In this document: one piece after another, positions 1-7,826 of the stretch
Layout of the letters: each line of letters starts with the position of its first letter
Position numbering within the stretch: the first letter of the stretch is position 1
NCBI GenBank assembly: GCA_964631725.1
Contig: CAZVYX010000020.1
Span: forward strand, 28,040-92,039
Reading direction: 5' to 3'
Source of the DNA: GCA-2731375 sp964631725
Lineage (GTDB): Bacteria; Pseudomonadota; Alphaproteobacteria; GCA-2731375
Length of the DNA: 64,000 bases
Notes under the pieces: model-generated
Told to the model about the DNA's origin: nothing
Database searches by the model: none
What the model saw: the letters and a program-made list of their open reading frames with translations, nothing else
Position numbers and translations under genes: made by a program

Positions 1-614
1 GAGGTGTCCTCGTAACCAAGGGTGATGACGGCTGCCAGGCTTTCGTGTTCGCCGGCGCCGGTCCATTTGCGCACGATCTTATGATAGATGTGCCAGGCCG
101 CTTGCGGACAGGTGTGCAGGCCATGATTGCGCGCCACCAGCATGATGGTTTGCATCAACATGCCCAGATCAAGCCAGGAACCGACCTCCAAGGACTTGTC
201 TATGAAGATGAACAGGCCGACCGGTGCATCGAACAGGGTGTAGTTGCGATTATGCTGATCGAACGTGCGCTCCCGGTCACCCTTTTCGATACCCAACAAA
301 CCATACAGGTCCCAGCCGACCGCGCGCCGCCGGGCCCGCCATGGTTCGCCGAGGTTGTCGGGATAAAACACGCGTTCGCCCTGGTGTTCGGGCACGCCTG
401 TTTCGCGGACCCGCAGGCGGGAGGCGATGACATCGTCGGTGATGCCCTGTTTCACGGCGCCCGAAACCGCGTGCACGATCCAGGGCTGCATATTGGTGCC
501 GCTGGGCGAGCGCAGGCTCAACTCCATGATCGCGGCAACGGTTTCCTGGGGAACGGGGGTTGGCAGATATGCCCGTACGGAACGGCGCGATTCAATCGCT
601 TCGACAAGATCCAC
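1..614 (-). CDS. Nitroreductase family protein (3' end cut by window edge)
   Basis: The minus-strand frame reads as an FMN-dependent nitroreductase. It opens with the typical EAIESRRSVRAY segment, followed by LRSPSGTNMQPW, the conserved N-terminal FMN-binding region. Near the window edge it has LAAVITLGYEDT, close to the family's usual C-terminal GYP/GYE motif, so only a few residues should be missing. The GTG start at 614 is preceded by AGGAG at a good distance. Members reduce nitro groups, quinones or enones with NAD(P)H; the substrate cannot be told from sequence. It lies downstream of the amidohydrolase on the same strand with about 90 bases between. Family assignment is firm, function is not. 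Confidence 0.85.
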   Translation of the reverse strand, partial: MDLVEAIESRRSVRAYLPTPVPQETVAAIMELSLRSPSGTNMQPWIVHAVSGAVKQGITDDVIASRLRVRETGVPEHQGERVFYPDNLGEPWRARRRAVGWDLYGLLGIEKGDRERTFDQHNRNYTLFDAPVGLFIFIDKSLEVGSWLDLGMLMQTIMLVARNHGLHTCPQAAWHIYHKIVRKWTGAGEHESLAAVITLGYEDT

Positions 615-703
615 GGTAACAACTCCTGACTGTCACAAAATTGTCCGCCGGCCTGTATGCCAGATAGGCGGCCCAGGCCAAGGAATATTTTTCCCAAAGG
701 GCC

Positions 704-1942
704 TTAGAACGCGGCCGCCGTTCCGAATTGCAGGGTACGGACCGGCTCCGCCGTATCCCCGGCGGCCCGCACCTCGGCGCCGCGCTTCCAGACCGCGCGG
801 TGATGTTCGCGGCGCGCCGCCATATTGATGTCCTCCATCGGGTTGCCGTCGACGATCAGGAAATCGGCGCGGCTGCCTTCCGCGATATGGCCCTCGTCGC
901 TCAATTGCATCAGCTCGGCGGCAAGCGAGGTCGAGGATTTCAACACATCAAGCGGCTTCATGCCGGCATCGGCCATATAGGCCAGCTCAAGCGCATTGTT
1001 GCCGTGGACGGCATAGGGTACGCCGGTGTCGGTGCCCATGGCGATTTTTCCACCGGCCTTGTAGTACAATATGAGGGCCTTGGCGTAAGCTTCCTCCATC
1101 ATCTGAAACTTCTTCTGTACGAACGGGGGCACCTTGTCGAGATGGGCGATCAGTCCCTGCATCGGGGCCAGTGTCGGCACCAGAAACGTACCCCGCTTCA
1201 GCATTTCCTCGACACATTCGTCGTCCATGAAGGTGCCATGTTCGATCGAGGTAATGCCCCCGCGCACGGCATTCAGGATGCCCTTGGTGGCCATGGCGTG
1301 CGAGGCGGTGTGCTTGCTGAAACGCGCTGCTTCGCCAATGCCGGCGGCCATTTCCTCGGCTGAATAGTGAGCGTCCATGGGATTGACGCCGGGCGTCATG
1401 ACGCCGCCGGTGGCCATGATCTTGACGAAGTCGGAGCCGGCGTGGATCTGTTCCCGGACACCCTTGATGACCTCGTCCGTGCCATCGGCGACCCGCCCGA
1501 CGCGGTTGCCGTGACCACCGGTCATGCAGATCATCCGGCCGGCCGCCAATATGGTCGGGCCCAGTTGCTCGCCGCTGTTGCAGGCATCGCGGACGGCGAA
1601 TTCCAGATAATCCTTGCCGCCGCAATCACGCACCGCCGTGATGCCGCCAGCCAGGGTCTGCTGCGCCCAGAGCAGGGCCATCATGACGATCTGGCCCGGG
1701 TTGCGTTTGGCCTGGGCCGAGGCGATATCGGCCTCCCCACCCAGGGTCAGATGGACGTGGCAGTCGATCAGGCCGGGCATCAGGGTGGCGCCGGAGGTAT
1801 CGACCCTGCGACCCTGAAAATCGGCGAAATGTTCCGCCGGCGCGATCTTGCTTACCCGCTCACCCTTGATCAGGACGGCCATGCCCGGTGTCGGCTCGTC
1901 ACGGCCATCGAATACCAGACCGCCGGTAAATAGCGTTTCCAT
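704..1942 (-). CDS. Metal-dependent amidohydrolase (Xaa-Pro dipeptidase/imidazolonepropionase-like)
   Basis: A 412-residue amidohydrolase-superfamily enzyme with the beta-sandwich plus TIM-barrel layout. All metal ligands are visible: H62 and H64 in CHVHL, probable carboxylated K174 in FVKIMATGG, H215 (SHAMA), H235 (IEHGTF) and D305 (GTDTG). This set marks a binuclear hydrolase related to the Xaa-Pro dipeptidase/imidazolonepropionase-like group. The C-terminal stretch returns to the sandwich domain (GSRADFLIVDGNP). No signal peptide is seen, so it is probably cytoplasmic. The true substrate (peptide, lactam or carbamate) cannot be inferred. The ATG start is preceded by GGAACTTC, a weak ribosome site. 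The nitroreductase gene follows on the same strand. Confidence 0.9.
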   Translation of the reverse strand: METLFTGGLVFDGRDEPTPGMAVLIKGERVSKIAPAEHFADFQGRRVDTSGATLMPGLIDCHVHLTLGGEADIASAQAKRNPGQIVMMALLWAQQTLAGGITAVRDCGGKDYLEFAVRDACNSGEQLGPTILAAGRMICMTGGHGNRVGRVADGTDEVIKGVREQIHAGSDFVKIMATGGVMTPGVNPMDAHYSAEEMAAGIGEAARFSKHTASHAMATKGILNAVRGGITSIEHGTFMDDECVEEMLKRGTFLVPTLAPMQGLIAHLDKVPPFVQKKFQMMEEAYAKALILYYKAGGKIAMGTDTGVPYAVHGNNALELAYMADAGMKPLDVLKSSTSLAAELMQLSDEGHIAEGSRADFLIVDGNPMEDINMAARREHHRAVWKRGAEVRAAGDTAEPVRTLQFGTAAAF

Positions 1943-2028
1943 CTACGAAGTTCCTTGCTTGTGGCATTTTACGGCCCGCGACAATGCCCATGGTTATGGG
2001 GCTAGGCAAGTCCAACTGGCAAGAATAC

Positions 2029-2796
2029 TCAAAAGGCGATGCGCGCGGCCGCAAGAACGGGGCCTACCGGGCCTTTCTGGACGATGATGGCGCAGCCGTC
2101 CCGGCCGCCTTCGGCCAGTTCTTCGCGGCTCAAGTCCGTTTCCCAGGCCTGGCCGCGCCATTGGCCCAGGGCGCGCATGTCGCGCACCACATTGTAATAG
2201 CTCAGCTTGTTGCCGGCATTTTCGCCGCGCTGGATGGGGACATCCCGGCGCTGGTCGTAGCGCACCAGCCAGATCGTGGCATTGGCGCGCTTGTTCGGAA
2301 CCGCCCCCAGGGAAACCAGGATACGGCCGTCCCTGTGCAGCAGGCGCAAGTCCGGAATGGCCGCGCTCATATGGCCCTTCTCCGCCTCGATGGCGGCTTC
2401 GACGGCGGGGGCGTCCGAACCGACCGCATGCTGCCGGCCGCCGATGACCATTTGCGGTGTGTAGACACTGCGGTTGCGCAGGGCGGCGGCATAATGGCGC
2501 TGGCGTTCCGTATGGGCCGGCTGCGCCAGGGTGTCCTTCCAACCCAGATAATCCCAATAGTCCACATTGAAGGTCAGGGCGATGAGATCATCGCGCGCCG
2601 CTAATTCGCCCAGCAGACGATCCGCCGGCGGGCAGGAGTTGCAGCCTTGCGACGTGTAAAGCTCCACCACCACCTGGTTGCGGGGACCGGCGAGGGCCGC
2701 TTGATTGGCCATGACGGAAACCGCGCCGACACCGACGATCAGGGCGGCAAGCAGGTGCATGGCTGCAAAGAGGCGCTTCCAGGGCAGGATTTTCAT
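2029..2796 (-). CDS. DUF1223 thioredoxin-like secreted protein
   Basis: The protein begins with a basic N-terminus and a hydrophobic stretch ending near ANQAALAG, a plausible signal peptide. Right after it comes VVELYTSQGCNSCPPADRLL, the DUF1223 signature with a thioredoxin-like CNSC motif. The remainder (NVDYWDYLGWKD, YTPQMVIGG) is also characteristic of DUF1223. It is likely periplasmic or membrane-anchored; its redox partner is unknown. I chose the ATG at 2796 because it gives a clean signal peptide; a GTG at 2826 in the same frame would add ten residues, and neither has a convincing ribosome site. The gene lies just beyond the acnA terminator, so it is probably transcribed separately. Confidence 0.85.
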   Translation of the reverse strand: MKILPWKRLFAAMHLLAALIVGVGAVSVMANQAALAGPRNQVVVELYTSQGCNSCPPADRLLGELAARDDLIALTFNVDYWDYLGWKDTLAQPAHTERQRHYAAALRNRSVYTPQMVIGGRQHAVGSDAPAVEAAIEAEKGHMSAAIPDLRLLHRDGRILVSLGAVPNKRANATIWLVRYDQRRDVPIQRGENAGNKLSYYNVVRDMRALGQWRGQAWETDLSREELAEGGRDGCAIIVQKGPVGPVLAAARIAF

Positions 2797-2867
2797 GCCT
2801 GGGAACTTAGTGATTGGCACCTTCACCGGAAAGTCAATTGTCGGTGAGCATCCAATTGGAAAAAGGC

Positions 2868-2906
2868 GGCCAGCCCGGCGGCAAACGAGATATCGCCGGG
2901 CCGGCC
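2868..2906 (-). terminator. Rho-independent terminator of acnA
   Basis: Two 13-base arms (2868-2880 and 2894-2906) pair with a single mismatch around a 13-base loop. On the minus strand the hairpin starts 12 bases after the acnA stop codon and is followed, three bases past the stem, by five T residues (2860-2864). This is a textbook intrinsic terminator for acnA and separates it from the DUF1223 gene. Confidence 0.85.
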
Positions 2907-2918
2907 ATGCCTCGTCAA

Positions 2919-5612
2919 TCAGGCCGCATCGTTCATCAGGTTACGCAGGACATACGGCAGGATGCCGCCGTGGCGGTAGTATTCCACCTCGTCCAAGGTG
3001 TCGATGCGGCACAACAGGGTGATCTCGCGTGACGTGCCGTCGGCGTAATTGATCGTGCAGGCCACATCCATGCGCGGCGTGATGCCGCCGGCGATGCCGG
3101 TGATGTCAAAGGTTTCGGTGCCTTCCAGCTTCAGGGATCCGCGGCTTTCGCCATCCTTGAACTGCAACGGCAGAACACCCATGCCAACCAGGTTGGAGCG
3201 GTGAATACGCTCGAAACTCTCCACGATGACGGCGCCAACACCCAGCAGTTGGGTGCCCTTGGCGGCCCAGTCACGGGATGATCCGGTGCCGTACTCCTTG
3301 CCAGCCACGATGACCAGGGGGACACCGTCGTCGCGGTAGCGCATGGCGGCGTCATAAATGGGCATTTCCTCGCCACTAGGTTGGTGACGGGTGACGCCGC
3401 CTTCCGTGCCGGGGGCCATTTCATTGCGGATGCGGGTGTTGGCGAAGGTGCCGCGCATCATGATCTCGTGGTTGCCCCGGCGCGAGCCGTAGGAGTTGAA
3501 CTCCCTTTCCGGCACCTGGCGATCGTTTAGATACATCGCCGCCGGGCTGTCGGTGGCGATGGAACCGGCCGGCGAGATATGATCGGTGGTCACCGAGTCC
3601 CCCAACAGGGCCAGTTCCCGGGCCCCGGTCAGGTCCGAGATGCCGCCGGCCTCCGCCGCCATGCCATCAAAATAGGGCGGGTGCTGGACATAGGTGGAAA
3701 CCGCGTCCCAATCATAGGTCAAGGTATCCTCGGCCGTGACCGCCTGCCATTCCTTGGGTCCGGTGAAGACGTCGCTGTAGCGGCTGCCGAACATCGCCGG
3801 TGTCAGGGCCTTGGCCACGGTATCGGCCACTTCCTGCTGGGTCGGCCAGATGTCCGCCAGATAGACCGGCTCGCCATCGCTGCCCTTGCCCAGGGGTTCG
3901 GTGGTCAGGTCCCGGTTCAGGCTGCCGGCCAGGGCATAGGCCACCACCAGGGGCGGCGAAGCGAGATAGTTGGCGCGGACATGGGGGCTGATCCGGCCCT
4001 CGAAGTTGCGGTTGCCCGAAAGCACCGAACAGGCGACGAGGTCACCTTCGGTAATGGCATCCGCGATCGGCTCGGCCAAGGGACCGGAATTGCCGATGCA
4101 CGTGGTGCAGCCAAAGCCGACCACGTTGAAGCCAAGCGCGTCCAGGTCGCCTTGCAAATCGGCGGCTTCGAGGTAATCCGCCACCACCTGGCTGCCGGGG
4201 GCGAGCGAGGTTTTGACCCAGGGCTTGGCCTGCAAACCCTTGGCCCGGGCTTTTCGCGCCACCAGCCCGGCCGCGACCAGGACGGATGGGTTGGAGGTAT
4301 TGGTGCACGAGGTAATCGCGGCGATCACCACATCGCCGCTGCGCAGGCTGTGATCGGTGCCGGCCACCGGCACCGCTTTCTCGATGTCCGCGCCGGCCAT
4401 CAAGCCGGGCAGTTCGCCGGCAAAGGCGGTTTTCGCCTTGTCCAGGTCGACACGGTCCTTGGGCTGTCTTGGGCCGGAGATGCAGGGCACCACGGTGTTC
4501 ATATCCAGATCCAGGGTTTCCGTGAAGACCGGGTCGGGGCTGTCGCTGCTCCGCCACATGCCCTGGGCCTTGGCATAGGCCTCGACCAGCTTGACCTGGG
4601 CCGCATCGCGGGAAGTGAATTCCAGATAGCGCAGGGTCTCGTTGTCGACGGGGAAGAAGCCGCAGGTGGCGCCGTATTCCGGCGCCATGTTGGCGATGGT
4701 GGCACGGTCGGTCAGGGGCAGATTGTCCAGGCCGGGGCCATAGAATTCAACGAACTTGCCGACCACGCCCTGGGCGCGCAGCATTTCCGTTACGGTCAGG
4801 ACGAGATCCGTCGCCGTGGTGCCCGCCGGCAGCTTGCCGGTCAGCTTCATGCCAATCACTTCGGGCAGCAGCATGGAAATGGGCTGGCCGAGCATGGCCG
4901 CCTCGGCCTCGATACCGCCAACGCCCCAGCCCAGGACAGCCAGGCCGTTGACCATCGTGGTATGGCTGTCGGTGCCGACCAGGGTATCGGGATAGGCGAT
5001 GGTCTTGCCGCCGTTGGCGGAGGTCCAGGTCACCTGCGCCAGATATTCGACGTTGACCTGATGGCAAATGCCGGTGCCGGGCGGCACCACGCGGAAATTG
5101 TCAAAGGCGCCCTGGCCCCAGCGCAGAAAGGCATAGCGTTCGCCGTTGCGCTCGAACTCCAGCTCGATGTTCTTGGCCAGCGAATCCGCCGTGCCCGCAT
5201 GATCCACCATCACCGAATGATCGATCACCAGATCGACGGGGGAGAGCGGATTAATCTTTTTCGGATCGCCGCCCATGGCGACCACGGCGGCGCGCATGGC
5301 GGCCAGGTCGACCACCGCCGGCACGCCGGTGAAATCCTGCATCAGCACCCGGGCCGGGCGATAGGCGATTTCCTGGTCGGAGCGCTGATCCTTTAACCAG
5401 GCCGCGACGGCCTTGATATCGTCCGTGGTCACGCTGCGGCCGTCTTCATGGCGCAGCAGATTTTCCAACAGTACCTTAAGGGAATAAGGCAGGCGGGAGA
5501 GGTCGCCCAGGCCGCCTTCGGAGGCGGCGGGCAAGGAGAAATAGTCATAGTCGGTGCCGTCAACGTTAAGCGTGCGGCGGGTATTCAGGGAATCATTGCC
5601 AATGGAGGTCAC
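2919..5612 (-). CDS. acnA: Aconitate hydratase AcnA
   Basis: An 897-residue aconitase A, the TCA-cycle enzyme converting citrate to isocitrate through cis-aconitate. The three [4Fe-4S] cysteines are visible: C436 in SCTNTSNPSV, and C502 and C505 in GCTTCIGNSGPL. DSHTTMVNGL, LSGNRNFEGR and the C-terminal swivel-domain motifs KEYGTGSSRDWAAKG and ERIHRSNLVGMGVLPL are all present. The GTG start at 5612 is preceded by AAGAGGAG; an open frame continues upstream to 6068 but it has no family similarity and crosses the divergent SDR promoter. Length matches the AcnA/IRP1 branch. A GC-rich inverted repeat sits 34 bases upstream of the start and a terminator follows the stop, so this is a single-gene transcript. 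Confidence 0.97.
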   Translation of the reverse strand: MTSIGNDSLNTRRTLNVDGTDYDYFSLPAASEGGLGDLSRLPYSLKVLLENLLRHEDGRSVTTDDIKAVAAWLKDQRSDQEIAYRPARVLMQDFTGVPAVVDLAAMRAAVVAMGGDPKKINPLSPVDLVIDHSVMVDHAGTADSLAKNIELEFERNGERYAFLRWGQGAFDNFRVVPPGTGICHQVNVEYLAQVTWTSANGGKTIAYPDTLVGTDSHTTMVNGLAVLGWGVGGIEAEAAMLGQPISMLLPEVIGMKLTGKLPAGTTATDLVLTVTEMLRAQGVVGKFVEFYGPGLDNLPLTDRATIANMAPEYGATCGFFPVDNETLRYLEFTSRDAAQVKLVEAYAKAQGMWRSSDSPDPVFTETLDLDMNTVVPCISGPRQPKDRVDLDKAKTAFAGELPGLMAGADIEKAVPVAGTDHSLRSGDVVIAAITSCTNTSNPSVLVAAGLVARKARAKGLQAKPWVKTSLAPGSQVVADYLEAADLQGDLDALGFNVVGFGCTTCIGNSGPLAEPIADAITEGDLVACSVLSGNRNFEGRISPHVRANYLASPPLVVAYALAGSLNRDLTTEPLGKGSDGEPVYLADIWPTQQEVADTVAKALTPAMFGSRYSDVFTGPKEWQAVTAEDTLTYDWDAVSTYVQHPPYFDGMAAEAGGISDLTGARELALLGDSVTTDHISPAGSIATDSPAAMYLNDRQVPEREFNSYGSRRGNHEIMMRGTFANTRIRNEMAPGTEGGVTRHQPSGEEMPIYDAAMRYRDDGVPLVIVAGKEYGTGSSRDWAAKGTQLLGVGAVIVESFERIHRSNLVGMGVLPLQFKDGESRGSLKLEGTETFDITGIAGGITPRMDVACTINYADGTSREITLLCRIDTLDEVEYYRHGGILPYVLRNLMNDAA

Positions 5613-5645
5613 GGGCAGTCTCCTCTTGCTAAATTGGTAACGCTC

Positions 5646-5670
5646 CGGCCGCCAAAATTTTTTGCGGCCG
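5646..5670. repeat. GC-rich inverted repeat upstream of acnA
   Basis: CGGCCGC (5646-5652) and GCGGCCG (5664-5670) are perfect 7-base arms around an A/T-rich 11-base centre. It lies 34 bases upstream of the acnA start, probably in its leader, within the divergent region shared with the SDR gene. It could be an operator, a leader hairpin or part of a terminator; nothing decides between these. Confidence 0.4.
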
Positions 5671-5886
5671 CGCAACTGCTGTGGAATTGCAGCGTCTTGA
5701 GGCGGCGCGCGGCGCGGAGTGCCGGCGGCGCGACCAAATCCCATGCCGCTGTTGAATCCAACTGAGCGCTTCATAGACCCTTTTGCCTGATAAATCAGCC
5801 CCCAGTGGCGCATATTTTGCGCTTCCCCCTGGCCGAAGTGGATTTGAGGACCTAGGCTATGGCAACGAGACTTGGGGAGGACGACG

Positions 5887-6660
5887 ATGGATTTGGAACT
5901 TGGCGGCAAAACCGCGCTTGTGACGGGCGCTTCGAAAGGCATCGGTTTGGCCGTTGCCAAGGGACTGGCGGCGGAGGGCTGTAATCTCCACCTAATCTCG
6001 CGCACCGCGGAAGATCTGGAAAACGCCAAGGGCATCATCGAACAGGCCCATGATGTCGCGGTTTCCACCTACGCCATGGACCTCTCGGTACAGGGCAATG
6101 CGGCGAAATTGGCCGAGGCGGTCGGCGAGGTCGATATCCTGATCAACAACGCCGGCGCCATTCCGGGCGGTGACGTCGCTTCGATTGAAGAGGCACAATG
6201 GCGCGAAGCCTGGGATTTGAAGGTCTTCGGCTACATCAACATGACACGGCTTTATCTGGCTCGGATGACGGCCCGCGGCGATGGCGTCATCGTCAACGTG
6301 ATCGGCCTGGCCGGCGAAAAGCCCGCCGCCAACTACGTCGCCGGATCTGCCGGCAATGCCTCGCTGATGGCGTTTACACGCGCCATAGGCGGCGCCTCGC
6401 TGGATCAGGGGGTGCGGGTGCTGGCGGTCAATCCCGGCCCCGTGGAGACCGGCCGCATCACGACTTTGCTGAAGGCGCGGGCCGAGGCTGAGTTCGGCGA
6501 TGTGGAACGGTGGCGGGAATTGACCAAGATTTGGCCCATGGGACGTGCCGCCAAGGCCGAGGAATGTGCCGATCTGGTGGTCTTCGCCGCATCGGCCCGA
6601 GCCAGCTATATATCAGGCGTAGTGCTGACCATCGATGGCGGCATCGGCGCCCGCGGTTGA
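5887..6660 (+). CDS. Short-chain dehydrogenase/reductase-like protein with altered active site
   Basis: A 257-residue Rossmann-fold SDR with an intact cofactor motif (TGASKGIGLAVA) and NNAG. The catalytic region deviates: where the Ser is expected the sequence is NVIGLAG (G140), and the Tyr motif reads YVAGS (Y150 to S154), so YxxxK lacks its Lys. Only the Tyr of the Ser-Tyr-Lys triad remains. The C-terminal VVLTIDGGIGARG tail is normal. ATG at 5887 has GGGGAGG seven bases upstream; an in-frame TTG 15 bases earlier lies inside that ribosome site. It is divergent from acnA and not linked to the ABC operon, which starts 357 bases later. It may be a non-oxidoreductase SDR or bind NAD(P) without standard chemistry. 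Confidence 0.85.
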   Translation: MDLELGGKTALVTGASKGIGLAVAKGLAAEGCNLHLISRTAEDLENAKGIIEQAHDVAVSTYAMDLSVQGNAAKLAEAVGEVDILINNAGAIPGGDVASIEEAQWREAWDLKVFGYINMTRLYLARMTARGDGVIVNVIGLAGEKPAANYVAGSAGNASLMAFTRAIGGASLDQGVRVLAVNPGPVETGRITTLLKARAEAEFGDVERWRELTKIWPMGRAAKAEECADLVVFAASARASYISGVVLTIDGGIGARG

Positions 6661-7016
6661 GGGCAAGGTACATCGACCGCCAAGAGTCAAGCGCAAGGTA
6701 TACTTGACCAATCCGCCAACAGCCGCTTTATTACGTTCGGTGTTATGAACAAAAGGCCCAATAAGCTGAAAATCAGCACCGGGTTCAGCTGATGTGATGC
6801 CGCTGATTGCGGTTCACGGGGAGTAGAGAGCGTTAGTACAGGGTCGAGCGGTGTGGAATTCCAAATTTTGAAGCCAGATTTCTTGCTTGGATGGCGGTCT
6901 TCCGTGACCGCGAACAACGTCGGCGGGAACCATGGTTGCGTACCGAGTGAAGCAGCGCCTGGACCAGGGCGGCTTGGCATGAAGATGCCCGTATGGAAAT
7001 TTAAGGTGACGGCAGC
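6661..7016. other. Intergenic region upstream of the ABC transporter operon
   Basis: A 356-base stretch without a convincing gene. Base composition is more balanced than the flanking coding DNA. A minus-strand open frame (6687-6980) has no recognisable features or ribosome site and looks accidental. The region presumably holds the promoter for livG and the genes behind it, but I could not pick out an unambiguous -35/-10 pair or operator. A weak GGTGA element precedes the livG ATG. Confidence 0.5.
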
Positions 7017-7823
7017 ATGAATGATACGGCTGGCCCCGGCGGGGGCGTTAAACTGAAGATTGATGGCGCGTCGAAGAATTTCGGCGGCGTGCGCGCCGTG
7101 GTGGATGTTGGCGCCGAAATCCAGGAAGGCGAAATTTTCGCTATCATCGGCCCGAACGGCGCCGGCAAGACGACCATGCTAAACATGATCTCCGGCTTCT
7201 ATCATCCGGACGAAGGCAGCATTAATTTCGAGGGCCATGACATTTCCCATATGGGGCCCTCGGAAATCGCATCCCTGGGCATTGCCCGGACCTTCCAGAA
7301 CATTGCCCTGTTCCGCGGCCTGACCGTGCTGGACAATCTGATGCTGGGCCGCAACGTGCTGATGAAGACGGGCGTGCTGTCTGCGTTCATGTATTGGGGC
7401 GCGGCGCGGCGCGAGGAGGTCGAGCATCGTGCGAAGTGCGAGGATATCATCGATTTCCTGAAATTGACCGATCTGCGCAAGACGCCGACCGGCGCTCTGG
7501 CCTACGGTTTGCAAAAGCGGGTCGAACTGGGCCGCGCCCTAGCGGCGGAGCCGCGGCTCTTGCTGCTGGATGAACCGATGGCCGGCATGAACCAGGAAGA
7601 GAAAGAGGACATGGTCCGCTATGTCCTGGATGTGAACCAGGAGTGGGGCACGACGATCGCCTTGATCGAACATGACATGGGCGTGGTGATGGATATCTCG
7701 GACCATGTGATGGTGATGGACATGGGCGAAAAAATCTCCCAGGGCACGCCGGACGAAGTGCGGGCCGACCCCAAGGTGATCGAGGCTTACCTGGGTACGA
7801 CGGATCACAAGGAGGTTGCCTAA
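7017..7823 (+). CDS. livG: Branched-chain amino acid-type ABC transporter ATPase (LivG-like)
   Basis: A 268-residue ATPase with Walker A GPNGAGKTT at about residues 45-53, a Q-loop in ARTFQNIALF, an atypical signature LAYGLQKRVELGRAL typical of LivG proteins, Walker B LLLLDEPMAGM, and the switch His in IEHDMG. It is one of the two nucleotide-binding subunits of a hydrophobic-amino-acid (HAAT) family importer and works at the inner face of the membrane with the LivH/LivM permeases. It is the first gene of the operon. The acyl-CoA ligase gene starts three bases after its stop. Since two CoA ligases are in the operon, the substrate may be an organic or aromatic acid rather than an amino acid. 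Confidence 0.92.
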   Translation: MNDTAGPGGGVKLKIDGASKNFGGVRAVVDVGAEIQEGEIFAIIGPNGAGKTTMLNMISGFYHPDEGSINFEGHDISHMGPSEIASLGIARTFQNIALFRGLTVLDNLMLGRNVLMKTGVLSAFMYWGAARREEVEHRAKCEDIIDFLKLTDLRKTPTGALAYGLQKRVELGRALAAEPRLLLLDEPMAGMNQEEKEDMVRYVLDVNQEWGTTIALIEHDMGVVMDISDHVMVMDMGEKISQGTPDEVRADPKVIEAYLGTTDHKEVA

Positions 7824-7826
7824 GCG

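Noticed and set aside
45..629. Plus-strand open frame opposite the nitroreductase
   Set aside because: It mirrors the well-supported minus-strand nitroreductase, has no family features and no ribosome site; long antisense frames are common in this GC-rich sequence.
3579..5396. 605-codon plus-strand frame inside acnA
   Set aside because: Entirely antisense to aconitase, His/Gly/Gln-rich composition typical of a shadow frame.
6687..6980. 97-codon minus-strand frame in the gap before livG
   Set aside because: Pro/Ser-rich translation without known features, no good ribosome site; treated as non-coding.
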